Source: Oricola indica (lineage in GTDB: Bacteria; Pseudomonadota; Alphaproteobacteria; Rhizobiales; Rhizobiaceae). From it: a stretch of DNA of 64,000 nt. The translations under genes were made by a program, and so were the position numbers. This document shows, one piece after another, positions 30,581 through 38,175 of the stretch (positions within the stretch are counted from its first letter, which is position 1; each line of letters starts with the position of its first letter). The stretch spans positions 744,001-808,000 of the forward strand of contig NZ_JAINFJ010000001.1 of NCBI RefSeq assembly GCF_019966595.1, read 5' to 3'. The notes under the pieces were generated by a model, which saw only the letters and a program-made list of their open reading frames with translations, ran no database searches and was not told the DNA's origin.

Positions 30581-31996
30581 TCAGGCGGACGCACCGATAC
30601 CCTTCAGGAGTGTCTCGACCCGGAGCCGCGGCATACCGAAGGCGAAGATATCCTCCAGGCGCTCGAATTCGTCCGGAACATATGACAGTTCCTCGACCTT
30701 GACCGCGAAGTCCAAAACCCGATCCACCGGTTCGCTGTGTGCGAGGAAGTCTTCCACGCCCGAAGCCGCAAGCGCATCGAACGCCACCGAATTGGGCGCA
30801 TTGGCATAGGCGGCGGTCCCGAAATGGATCGCCTTGCGGCCGCGAAGAAGCGCCTCGAACCCTGCCGTGCCCGTGATGCACGCCGTGCAGTCGGTCATCT
30901 CCTGCAATTCGCGTGAGGGAACGTCCAGCCCGACCAGTTGCACTTTCGGGATGCTCGCCAGCCACTTGTAATAATCTTTCGGCCTGAAATTCGTGTTCGC
31001 CCGCGTCCCGGCCGAGAACATGCTCGTGTGTTCCTTGACATAGATCGCCGAGCCTTCGGGAAGCGTGTCGGAAAGCGCCTTGACCGCGTGAATCTGGTTC
31101 ACATAGCGGCCGCCAAGCGGCATCGTGGTCAGTTCGGGCTGATAGTGAAGCGGGAAAAAAACCGAAACCCCGTTGACCGGAGCGGGATCCAGCGGCGTGC
31201 AATAGCGTTTGTAGCGGCTCTTCAGCAGCCGCTTGAAAACGAAACCGCTCTGCGAAATATCCGCAATCTTCTTCAGCTTTTCCGGCCTGAACGGATGCCC
31301 CTCGGTTCTTAGTCTTCTCAGCTTTTTCCTGAAGTTGGGCCGGTATTTCAGATAGCCCGGTTTGTAGGTCCGGGTCCCGTGGATGACCTTGTCCACTTCG
31401 GCCTGCGACGCGGTGGACAACGTCCCTTCGCCGCCCGCCATGTGCAGCGGAATGATGGCCGGTGCGGGCAAGCCATCCTCGCCGATGATCGGACCGTCAT
31501 AGCGCGTTGCGGCGATCCGGGCATGGAAGAACGCGCCGTTCCGGGTCAGCATGATCGGGATGTTCTCGTGCAACGCGATCCGGTACAGCATGTACTCCAG
31601 ACCGGATTCGGGTTGGTTCACGAACATGACGATATCCGGCCGGTGCTTCGCGATGATCTGCTCCGCGCGCGAGAAATCGTGAAGCGCCCGCGTCATCGTC
31701 GCGATGCTTCCCCCTTCATACGGGCCGTACCGGTCGAAAACCGGCAGATAGGTCGCGGGATCCCCGGCGATCTCGGTGAACCGCTTCAGATCGAGTTTTT
31801 CGTCCCAGGTTATGTCGTATCTGTAGGATGCCCAGGCGTAGTGTTCGGCCTGTTCGAACGTCTTTCGGATAGTGCCCCGCTGAGAGAGATGCGACGCAAT
31901 GGCGGGCACTGCGATGTCATATCCATCCAGAGCGCCTCGAAGACGGACGAGCTCTTCGGAAGGCAACATGGCAAAGCTCAGAATTGCATTCTTCAT
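30581..31996 (-). CDS. Capsule polysaccharide biosynthesis-like protein
   Basis: The 471-residue protein lacks membrane segments. It resembles the Capsule_synth (KpsC/KpsS-like) family: the C-terminal ITGTAGFEALLRGRKAIHFG stretch and the YVKEHTSMF motif before it are typical of these GT-B-type Kdo transferases. It faces the NeuB/cytidylyltransferase pair, separated by only 16 bases from the latter's stop, and probably works on the same surface glycan. An in-frame ATG at 32032 would add 12 residues; the ATG at 31996 has GGAAG about 9 bases upstream and is preferred. Confidence 0.7.
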   Translation of the reverse strand: MKNAILSFAMLPSEELVRLRGALDGYDIAVPAIASHLSQRGTIRKTFEQAEHYAWASYRYDITWDEKLDLKRFTEIAGDPATYLPVFDRYGPYEGGSIATMTRALHDFSRAEQIIAKHRPDIVMFVNQPESGLEYMLYRIALHENIPIMLTRNGAFFHARIAATRYDGPIIGEDGLPAPAIIPLHMAGGEGTLSTASQAEVDKVIHGTRTYKPGYLKYRPNFRKKLRRLRTEGHPFRPEKLKKIADISQSGFVFKRLLKSRYKRYCTPLDPAPVNGVSVFFPLHYQPELTTMPLGGRYVNQIHAVKALSDTLPEGSAIYVKEHTSMFSAGTRANTNFRPKDYYKWLASIPKVQLVGLDVPSRELQEMTDCTACITGTAGFEALLRGRKAIHFGTAAYANAPNSVAFDALAASGVEDFLAHSEPVDRVLDFAVKVEELSYVPDEFERLEDIFAFGMPRLRVETLLKGIGASA

Positions 31997-32372
31997 TGAT
32001 TGTTGCTTCCAACTGGTAGCGAGCCGACTCATCGGCGAGCGGCCTCATTTCACGGGTCAGGAACGCTTGTTAGTGCATAGCCGGCATCGGGTCCATCGGG
32101 GCGATGGAAATCGGGAACCGGCAGGCGGCCTTCGCCAAATGCCCATGCGCCAAGCCGCCTCCGGCCAACCCGCCGGAACGTCATGAGTGAAGGAAACCTG
32201 CTTCGCCGGGCGAGCTCAGCCAGGCACTGATCGTCACGTTCACGGCCTTGTCGCACAACCCTCGAACACAAGATGATTGCAAAGCGTATGCTGCGCTCGA
32301 ATTCTGTGATCATCCGCGCCCCGGATCGCAACTTGAGAAACACAATCCCCTCCACCTGATTTCCACTCTTTA
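31997..32372. other. Gap between the glycan genes and the pentose regulon
   Basis: About 375 bases hold no gene I recognise. A minus-strand open frame from 32313 to 32050 (87 codons, starting MITEFERS) could code for a small arginine-rich protein, but it shows no motif and lacks a good ribosome-binding site. The stretch is somewhat richer in AT than the genes around it near 32280-32410 and probably holds the upstream end of a promoter region. Confidence 0.4.
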
Positions 32373-32420
32373 TATACAAAAGCCAATCACCTTGACATTT
32401 GTATAATCCCCCTCCTATGG
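32373..32420 (+). promoter_or_regulatory. Operator A and overlapping promoter of the transketolase-RLP operon
   Basis: An imperfect palindrome with arms at 32373-32386 (TATACAAAAGCCAA) and 32392-32405 (TTGACATTTGTATA) matches in 12 of 14 positions around a 5-base centre. The core TGACATTTGT recurs upstream of the aldolase gene and, in a near form, upstream of the ABC operon. TTGACA (32392-32397) with CTATGG 17 bases later is a candidate promoter that uses the right arm as its -35 box, so a bound regulator would compete with RNA polymerase. Confidence 0.65.
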
Positions 32421-32445
32421 TCGGTGATCGAAGGGAGTGAGGCAG

Positions 32446-33375
32446 GTGGACAATCGCAAATCGACACAGGACGTCGCGCTGGGCATACGCCGTCGCGTTT
32501 TCGAGCATTCGATGCGCAACAATGGTGGCTATCTGAGCCAGGCCTGCTCGGCCGCCGAACAGCTCGCCTTTCTCTATAACGAGGCGCTCAATCTCGGCGA
32601 CCCGACACTGCCGGCGATCCCGAAACCCTTCGCGGGCGTTCCGCGCGCGGGCAATGACGAATATGTCACCGGCGCCGGCTACAACGGTCCTTTCGAGCCG
32701 CAATACGACCGCCTGTTCATCGCGCCCGCCCATTATGCGCTCGTCGCCTACGCCACCCTGATCGAGACCGGGCGCATGGCGCCGGAGGGCCTCGAGATGT
32801 TCAACCGGGACGGCTCCTCCGTCGAGATGATCGGCGCGGAACATTCGCCGGGCATGGAAGTCCACAACGGCACGCTCGGCATCGGCCTGTCGACCGGAGC
32901 CGGCCTCGCCTGGGGCCGCAAGCGCCGCGGCGAAACCGGAAAGGTCTGCGTGTTCATGTCGGACGGCGAAGTCCAGGAAGGCCAGACTTGGGAAGCCGTG
33001 CAGGCCGCCGCCCACCACGGCATCGACAATCTCTGGGCCCTGATGGACGTCAACGACCAGCAATGCGACGGCGCGATGGACAGCGTGATGGATGTGCGCG
33101 ACATCGCCGCCAAGTTCCGGACCTTCGGCGCGGTCTGTGTCGAGGTGGATGCCCACGATCTCGACGCACTGCGCCAGGCCAAGGCCGAGCCGCATGAGGG
33201 CCAGCCCCTGATCATATTGGCGCGGTCTTCGCCCACACACGGCATGTCCTTCCTGCAGCGACGCTTCCCCCGTCTTCATTACGTCCGCTTCAAGACGACC
33301 GAGGAACGCGACGAAATGAATGCGGCGATCGCCGAAGAACTCGGCATCCAGCCGGTCGAACTGGAGGCGCACTGA
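32446..33375 (+). CDS. Transketolase-like protein, N-terminal (thiamine-pyrophosphate) subunit
   Basis: The 309-residue protein corresponds to the pyrophosphate-binding half of transketolase. It shows APAHYALVAYATL with the active-site-type His (about residue 85), EHSPGMEVHNGTLGIGL and the TPP motif MSDGEVQEGQTWEA ending in DVNDQQ. The catalytic half is a separate gene one base downstream, as in split archaeal-type and apulose-phosphate transketolases. The GTG at 32446 is preferred, with AGGGAG about 7 bases upstream; a GTG at 32437 is closer to that site than is usual. Its neighbours suggest it acts on a sugar phosphate made by the RuBisCO-like protein. Confidence 0.9.
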   Translation: MDNRKSTQDVALGIRRRVFEHSMRNNGGYLSQACSAAEQLAFLYNEALNLGDPTLPAIPKPFAGVPRAGNDEYVTGAGYNGPFEPQYDRLFIAPAHYALVAYATLIETGRMAPEGLEMFNRDGSSVEMIGAEHSPGMEVHNGTLGIGLSTGAGLAWGRKRRGETGKVCVFMSDGEVQEGQTWEAVQAAAHHGIDNLWALMDVNDQQCDGAMDSVMDVRDIAAKFRTFGAVCVEVDAHDLDALRQAKAEPHEGQPLIILARSSPTHGMSFLQRRFPRLHYVRFKTTEERDEMNAAIAEELGIQPVELEAH

Positions 33376-33376
33376 C

Positions 33377-34381
33377 ATGGTCGAGATGGTCAACCGCCCC
33401 TATGCCGGTGCCTTCGAGAAATTCGCCGTCGCCAATCCGGATGTGCTCTGCCTGTCGGCCGACCTGACATCCTCCTGCGAGATCGACGGGTTCCGCGACC
33501 GCCATCCGGAGCAGTTCCTGTCGCTCGGCATGGCGGAACAGAACATGATGAGCTTTGCCGGCGGCCTCGGCCTCGCCGGCTTCCGGCCTTTCCTTCACTC
33601 CTTCGGCGTCTTCCTCTACCGGCGCCCTTATGACCAGCTCATGGCGTCGGTCGCCTATCCGCGCCGCAAGGTCCGCCTCATGGGCTTCCTGCCCGGCATC
33701 ACCACGCCCGGCGGCATGACCCATCAGGCGATCGAGGATGTCGCGGTCATGCGTTCGATTCCGAACATGACGATCCTGGAAACCGGTGACGCGACAGAGG
33801 TCGAGAGCATTTGCGAGGCCGCCGATTCCATCGACGGACCGGTCTATTGCCGCGTCCTGCGGGGCTCCGTGCCGCGCCTTTTCGACACGCCGATCGAGGT
33901 CGGCCGGATGCGCGAACTGGCCATGGGCGAAGACGTCCTCGTCGTGACCTCCGGCATCGCGACCGAAGAGGCGCTGCGTGCACGCGACGCCCTGTCCGGC
34001 GCGGGCGTCTCGATCCGCCATCTGCACATCAACACTATAAAGCCGTTCGATCCGCAGCCGCTGCTCGATCACATCGCCTCGGTGAAGAAGGGTGTCGTGG
34101 TCCTTGAGAACCACGTCATCGACGGCGGCGTCGGTTCGCTCGTCGCCGAGATCATGGCGGAAAACGCCGTCGGAAAGCCGCTCGTGCGCCTCGGCCTGCG
34201 CGACACCTACGCCCATGGCGGTTCGCGAGCCTACCTGATGAAGCATTACGGGCTCGACGCCGCCGCGCTCGTTGCCGGTATCGAGAAGATCATCGGCGCC
34301 AAGACCGGCATTACCGAAGACGCGCTGGCCGTCGCCCGCGTCGATGCGGTCCACTCCGCCGTCAAGGCCGAGGCGCTCTGA
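33377..34381 (+). CDS. Transketolase-like protein, C-terminal (pyrimidine-binding) subunit
   Basis: The 334-residue protein is the second half of the split transketolase. LGMAEQNMMSFAGGLGLAG near residue 45 holds the glutamate that activates thiamine pyrophosphate, PGITTPGGMTHQAIEDVAVMR follows near 108, and a transketolase C-terminal domain begins about residue 195. It starts one base after the N-terminal subunit's stop, with GGAGG about 9 bases upstream, and ends 4 bases before the RuBisCO-like gene. The three are clearly one operon. Confidence 0.92.
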   Translation: MVEMVNRPYAGAFEKFAVANPDVLCLSADLTSSCEIDGFRDRHPEQFLSLGMAEQNMMSFAGGLGLAGFRPFLHSFGVFLYRRPYDQLMASVAYPRRKVRLMGFLPGITTPGGMTHQAIEDVAVMRSIPNMTILETGDATEVESICEAADSIDGPVYCRVLRGSVPRLFDTPIEVGRMRELAMGEDVLVVTSGIATEEALRARDALSGAGVSIRHLHINTIKPFDPQPLLDHIASVKKGVVVLENHVIDGGVGSLVAEIMAENAVGKPLVRLGLRDTYAHGGSRAYLMKHYGLDAAALVAGIEKIIGAKTGITEDALAVARVDAVHSAVKAEAL

Positions 34382-34385
34382 CGCC

Positions 34386-35501
34386 ATGGAGCGCTTCACC
34401 GTCAGCTACCGGATCTTCGCCGGGTCCGAGAAGGAGGCCCGCGAACGCGCCGAAGGCATCGCCCTCGAACAGACCGTCGAAATCCCGGGCGACATCGTGC
34501 CCGAGGGTTATATCCGCGAGGAGATCGTCGGCCGGATCGAGCGCATCGAGGACGCCGGGCCCGGCATATACGACACGGCGATATCCTATAGCCCGGACAG
34601 CGCGGGGAATGATATCGTCCAATTGCTCAACGTGATCTTCGGCAATTCGTCGATCCAGAAGGGCATCAAGGTCACCGGTTTTGCCCCCGGCGCGACGATC
34701 GCCGAACGGTTTTCCGGACCGCGCTTCGGCATCGAGGGCGTCCGCCGCCTCGCCAACCGGCCGAAGGGCGGCCTGATCTCGCCGGTCATCAAGCCGATGG
34801 GCTCGACCGCCGACGAACTCGCCGAAATCGCCTATCGATGCGCGTTCGGCGGCGCCGATATCGTCAAGGACGACCACGGCCTCGCCAACCAGGCGATGGC
34901 GCCGTTTCGCGAGCGCGTCGAGAAGGTCTCCGCCGCCGTCGCGAAAGCCAACAACGAGACCGGAGGCTCGTCACTCTATTTCCCGAACCTCGCGGGTCCC
35001 GGCAGCGACATTGTCGCCAATGCGCGCTTCGCGAAACAATGCGGCGCCGGTGGCGTGCTGCTGATGCCGGGCCTTCACGGCTTCGGCGCGGTTCATGAAC
35101 TGGCAGGCGACGCGGATTTCGGCCTGCCCGTCATGACCCATCCGAGCTTCCTCGGCCCCTATGTGTTGTCGGAAGACACTGGCTTCACCCACGCCATGAT
35201 GTTCGGCGTCCTGCAGCGCCTCGCCGGCTCCGATATCTCGGTCTTCCCCAATGTCGGCGGCCGTTTCGGCTTTTCCGCCGACGAATGCCGCTCGATCGCG
35301 GAAGCCTGCCGCGCGCCGGACGGCATCGGCAAGCCGATGTTCCCGAGCCCGGGCGGCGGCATGAGCGTCGAACGGGCCGGCGACATGGTGTCCATGTATG
35401 GCGAAGACGTCGTCTACCTGCTTGGCGGGAGTCTTCTCCGCTACGGCGACCGTATCGCCGAGGGCGTACGCGCCATGCGCGAAGCCGTGGACGCGGCCTA
35501 G
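34386..35501 (+). CDS. RuBisCO-like protein (form IV)
   Basis: The 371-residue protein has the RuBisCO large-chain fold. Positions matching catalytic residues of true RuBisCO are partly kept: Lys in GLISPVIKP (K175), the carbamate-type Lys and following Asp in GGADIVKDDHG (K201, D203). The residue matching E204 is His, and the loop-6 GKLEG lysine is not seen, so it should not fix CO2. Form IV proteins catalyse enolisation or isomerisation in methionine salvage (2,3-diketo-5-methylthiopentyl-1-P enolase, 5-methylthioribulose-1-P isomerase) or act on apionate intermediates. Here its operon partners are split transketolase subunits. Its stop codon overlaps that of the convergent mutarotase gene as CTAG. 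Confidence 0.93.
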   Translation: MERFTVSYRIFAGSEKEARERAEGIALEQTVEIPGDIVPEGYIREEIVGRIERIEDAGPGIYDTAISYSPDSAGNDIVQLLNVIFGNSSIQKGIKVTGFAPGATIAERFSGPRFGIEGVRRLANRPKGGLISPVIKPMGSTADELAEIAYRCAFGGADIVKDDHGLANQAMAPFRERVEKVSAAVAKANNETGGSSLYFPNLAGPGSDIVANARFAKQCGAGGVLLMPGLHGFGAVHELAGDADFGLPVMTHPSFLGPYVLSEDTGFTHAMMFGVLQRLAGSDISVFPNVGGRFGFSADECRSIAEACRAPDGIGKPMFPSPGGGMSVERAGDMVSMYGEDVVYLLGGSLLRYGDRIAEGVRAMREAVDAA

Positions 35502-35941
35502 AAAATCACGCCCTTGCGCAGCACGAAACAGCCAAACGGGCGCGCCTCGGTCGTGGCGACGACGGCATAGGCCGTGCGCGCATGCTGGTAGAAATCCTGC
35601 CGCTCGATTCCCTTGACCGCCGAGCCCTCCGGCTTCTCGCTGTCGATGACCGCCAGCGCCTCGCGATGCACGTCGCCAAGCTCGTCGGGTGAATTGTCGA
35701 TCTCCATGCGCAGCGCGCAATAATCGGTAAAGCCGTCCAGCGGCATCAGCCCGGTGATCAGCCGTATCGCCTCCGGCGCATCGATGGCGGGCAACCGCAC
35801 CACCGCGCCATGGACGGTATGCACCGCCGTGGACTCGGCCGGGTAGTTCGCATCGACGATGACGATTTCGTCGCCATGTCCCATCCGCATCAGGCAATCC
35901 ATGAGATCGGGCGTGATGCGCGGATCGATGGTTTTCAGCAT
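35498..35941 (-). CDS. RbsD/FucU-family sugar mutarotase
   Basis: The 147-residue protein matches the RbsD/FucU family: MRMGHGDEIVIVDANYPAE near residue 18 holds the conserved His and Asp, and the C-terminal AYAVVATTEARPFGCFVLRKGV is the FucU-type end. These enzymes interconvert anomers of imported reducing sugars such as fucose and ribose. It follows the binding-protein gene of the sugar ABC operon on the same strand, so it probably prepares the imported sugar for the anomer-specific kinase encoded at 39824. GAAGGAGG lies 7 bases before the ATG. Confidence 0.92.
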   Translation of the reverse strand: MLKTIDPRITPDLMDCLMRMGHGDEIVIVDANYPAESTAVHTVHGAVVRLPAIDAPEAIRLITGLMPLDGFTDYCALRMEIDNSPDELGDVHREALAVIDSEKPEGSAVKGIERQDFYQHARTAYAVVATTEARPFGCFVLRKGVIF

Positions 35942-35961
35942 GTGTCTCGCCTCCTTCGTGC

Positions 35962-35990
35962 AAAGGGCCGCACGATGGCGGCCCCTTTTC
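35962..35990 (+). terminator. GC-rich hairpin between mutarotase and binding-protein genes
   Basis: An inverted repeat (GGGCCGC at 35965-35971 with GCGGCCC at 35978-35984, extended by flanking A and T bases) has a T-rich tail on the plus strand (TTTTCTTTTC). Read on the plus strand it looks like an intrinsic terminator for read-through from the transketolase-RLP operon. Read on the minus strand it lacks a T-run and could instead protect the 3' end of the binding-protein message before the mutarotase gene. Confidence 0.55.
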
Positions 35991-36016
35991 TTTTCGTCCT
36001 CGGTGCCTTTGCCGGC

Positions 36017-37063
36017 TCAGCGCGCCGGCAGCGGCATCCAGTCGGTCATGGCGACATCCGCATGGGCGAACTGCGGCATCTTGGCCGAAAGATCCTGCAT
36101 GTTCTTGATGTCGTTCTCGTTGAGGAAATCCTGCGTGATCAGCGTCGGCGGAACCACGACCTGTGCGCCCGGATCGCCGCCCGTCAGCATGATGGCGAGC
36201 GCGCGCACGGAAACCTCGCCCACGACGGCGGGGTTCGTCGCCACGGTCGCGGCCCAGGCGCTGTCCGGCTCGCGCATCGCGGAGATGTCGGCGGTCGAGA
36301 CGTCTGCCGAATAGATTTTCACGTCCTGCGAGAGACCCGCCTCGTCGACGGCGATCTTCACGCCCTTGGCGAACTCGTCATAAGGCGCGAAAAACACCGA
36401 GATGCCCGGATTGGCCTGCAGCACGGAGCGAGCCTGGTTGGCGTTGGAGTTGGCGATCGGGTTGTCCAGGGTCCCCATCTGGGCGACTTCGACGATACCC
36501 GGATTGGCTTCCTTCACTTCTTCCCAGGCGACGTGGCGACGGTCGAGCGGCGCGATACCCGGAACATAGACATAGCCGGCTTCCCACTCGGTGCCGTTGT
36601 CCTTGATGGCCTGCTCCAGCGCCAGCTTGCCGAGCAGGTAGTCCGACTGCTCGATCTGCGGGATCGCCTCGTTCTCGACATTCACGTCGAAGGCGACGAC
36701 CTTGATGCCCGCATCGACGGCGCGCTGAGCCGCTTCCTTCATGGATTCGGTCAGGCCGTGCTGGATGACGATGCCGTCAACGCCGAGCGCGATTGCCTGG
36801 TCGACCATGTCGGCCTGGAGTGCTGCGTCCTGGCGGCTGTCGAAGACGCGCAGATCGACACCCAGCGCCTCGGCCTGGGACTCGACGCCCGACAGATAAG
36901 CCTGGAAGAAGTCGCCGGTCGAAAGATAACGCACCAGCGCGATCTTCACCTCGCCCGGATTGTCGAGCGGCGCGGGCATGTCCGCCGCGCGGACCGAAAG
37001 CCCGGTCGCGGCGACAGTCAGCCCGGCCATCATGGCCATGGCGGTTCTGCGGATGATTTTCAT
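36017..37063 (-). CDS. Sugar ABC transporter substrate-binding protein (RbsB-like)
   Basis: The 348-residue protein has a Sec signal peptide (KIIRRTAMAMMAGLTVAATGLSVRA, cleavage near residue 27) and a type 1 periplasmic-binding fold of the ribose/galactose group, with VDGIVIQHGLTESM and VVAFDVNVEN in the expected places. It captures a sugar in the periplasm for the permease and ATPase upstream in the operon. The ATG at 37063 has GGGAGG 7 bases before it; the frame is open further up without similarity. The ligand is unknown but the gene neighbourhood points to a pentose or 5-substituted pentose. Confidence 0.93.
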   Translation of the reverse strand: MKIIRRTAMAMMAGLTVAATGLSVRAADMPAPLDNPGEVKIALVRYLSTGDFFQAYLSGVESQAEALGVDLRVFDSRQDAALQADMVDQAIALGVDGIVIQHGLTESMKEAAQRAVDAGIKVVAFDVNVENEAIPQIEQSDYLLGKLALEQAIKDNGTEWEAGYVYVPGIAPLDRRHVAWEEVKEANPGIVEVAQMGTLDNPIANSNANQARSVLQANPGISVFFAPYDEFAKGVKIAVDEAGLSQDVKIYSADVSTADISAMREPDSAWAATVATNPAVVGEVSVRALAIMLTGGDPGAQVVVPPTLITQDFLNENDIKNMQDLSAKMPQFAHADVAMTDWMPLPAR

Positions 37064-37095
37064 GTCATTTCCTCCCGTTGATATTTGACTGCGTG

Positions 37096-38175
37096 TTAGT
37101 GCCCTCCGGCTTTCCGGCCGGACAGCGAAAAGGTGAAGACCAGGGCGACCACGAGCACCGCGCCCTTGACGAAATCCTGCGTGTAATAAGGCGCATTCAT
37201 CATGGTCAGGCCCTGCAGCAGGATCCCGACGAACAGCGCGCCCATCGCGGTTCCGAAGGCGTTCGGCTTGGCCGCGCCCAGCACCGCGAAACCGATCAGC
37301 GCCGCCGCCACCGCGTCCAGCAGCAGGTTCGTGCCCGACGCGATGTCGCCGCGGCCGAGCCGCGCGGCAAGCAGCATGCCGCCCACCGAGGCGAGCACGC
37401 CGGAAAACATGTAGGCGACGATCTTGTAGGCGTTGACATTGGTGCCCGTCAGGCTCGCCGCGCGTTCGTTCGAGCCGATCGCATACATCAGTCGCCCATG
37501 CCGGGTCAGTTCGAGGAAGCCCCACACGAGGACCCCGATGACCAGCAGGAACACGACCGAGATCGGCAGGAGATTTTCCAGCACGAGATCGAAGCGGTGC
37601 CGGCCCATCTGCAGGAAGAAGGGCGAGAAGGTGCCGTTGGCCGTCGAGCCGTCCGGCAGCGTCATGCCGGTCGCGATGGAGCGGCCTTCGGTCGGAATGC
37701 GCTGCAACCCGACCAGCAGGAACATCATGCCGAGCGTCGCCAGCAGGTCCGGCACCTTCGTCTTGACGATCAGCACGCCGTTGATGAAGCCGATGACCGC
37801 GCCCATGACGAGACAGGCGACGATGGCGACAAAGGCCGACTGTTCGAGCACCACCATCACATAGGCCGACAGCATCATCGACGAGGTGGCGACCGAACCG
37901 ATGGACAGGTCGAACCCGCCGACGACCAGCGTAAACGTCACGCCAAGCGCGAGGATGCCGGTGATCGCCACCGACTGGAAGATGAAGACCGCGCTGCGCG
38001 GGCTCGAGAAGCCGTCGGCGGCAAGGCTGAAGAAGATCACCAGCCCGACCAGCAGACCGATGAAGCCGAAACGGATGGCGAAATCGATGGCGTTCCTCGA
38101 CTGTGCGCCGTCCTTGCGGGCCGGCTTGCCCTCCTGCGCCACGGTTGCGTCCTTCTCGTTCAATGTCATGGTCAT
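37096..38175 (-). CDS. Sugar ABC transporter permease (RbsC-like)
   Basis: The 359-residue protein has eight to ten transmembrane segments and the carbohydrate-uptake-2 permease signature GVTFTLVVGGFDLSIGSVA near residue 80. It has a hydrophilic N-terminal stretch of about 35 residues. The start at 38175 overlaps the ATPase stop as ATGA. It forms the channel of the importer with the ATPase and RbsB-like protein; a single permease would act as a homodimer. Confidence 0.93.
   Translation of the reverse strand: MTMTLNEKDATVAQEGKPARKDGAQSRNAIDFAIRFGFIGLLVGLVIFFSLAADGFSSPRSAVFIFQSVAITGILALGVTFTLVVGGFDLSIGSVATSSMMLSAYVMVVLEQSAFVAIVACLVMGAVIGFINGVLIVKTKVPDLLATLGMMFLLVGLQRIPTEGRSIATGMTLPDGSTANGTFSPFFLQMGRHRFDLVLENLLPISVVFLLVIGVLVWGFLELTRHGRLMYAIGSNERAASLTGTNVNAYKIVAYMFSGVLASVGGMLLAARLGRGDIASGTNLLLDAVAAALIGFAVLGAAKPNAFGTAMGALFVGILLQGLTMMNAPYYTQDFVKGAVLVVALVFTFSLSGRKAGGH

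Noticed and set aside
32050-32313. 87-codon minus-strand frame upstream of the transketolase operon
   Set aside because: No motif, no ribosome-binding site and shadow-like composition. It is mentioned only as part of the gap.
32392-32407. TTGACA and TATAAT close together before the transketolase operon read as one promoter
   Set aside because: The two boxes are only 4 bases apart, so they cannot be the -35 and -10 of one promoter. TATAAT belongs to the operator palindrome, and TTGACA pairs better with CTATGG 17 bases on.
34386-35501. RuBisCO-like gene as a carbon-fixing RuBisCO
   Set aside because: The E204 metal ligand and the loop-6 lysine motif are missing, and there is no small subunit or phosphoribulokinase gene nearby.
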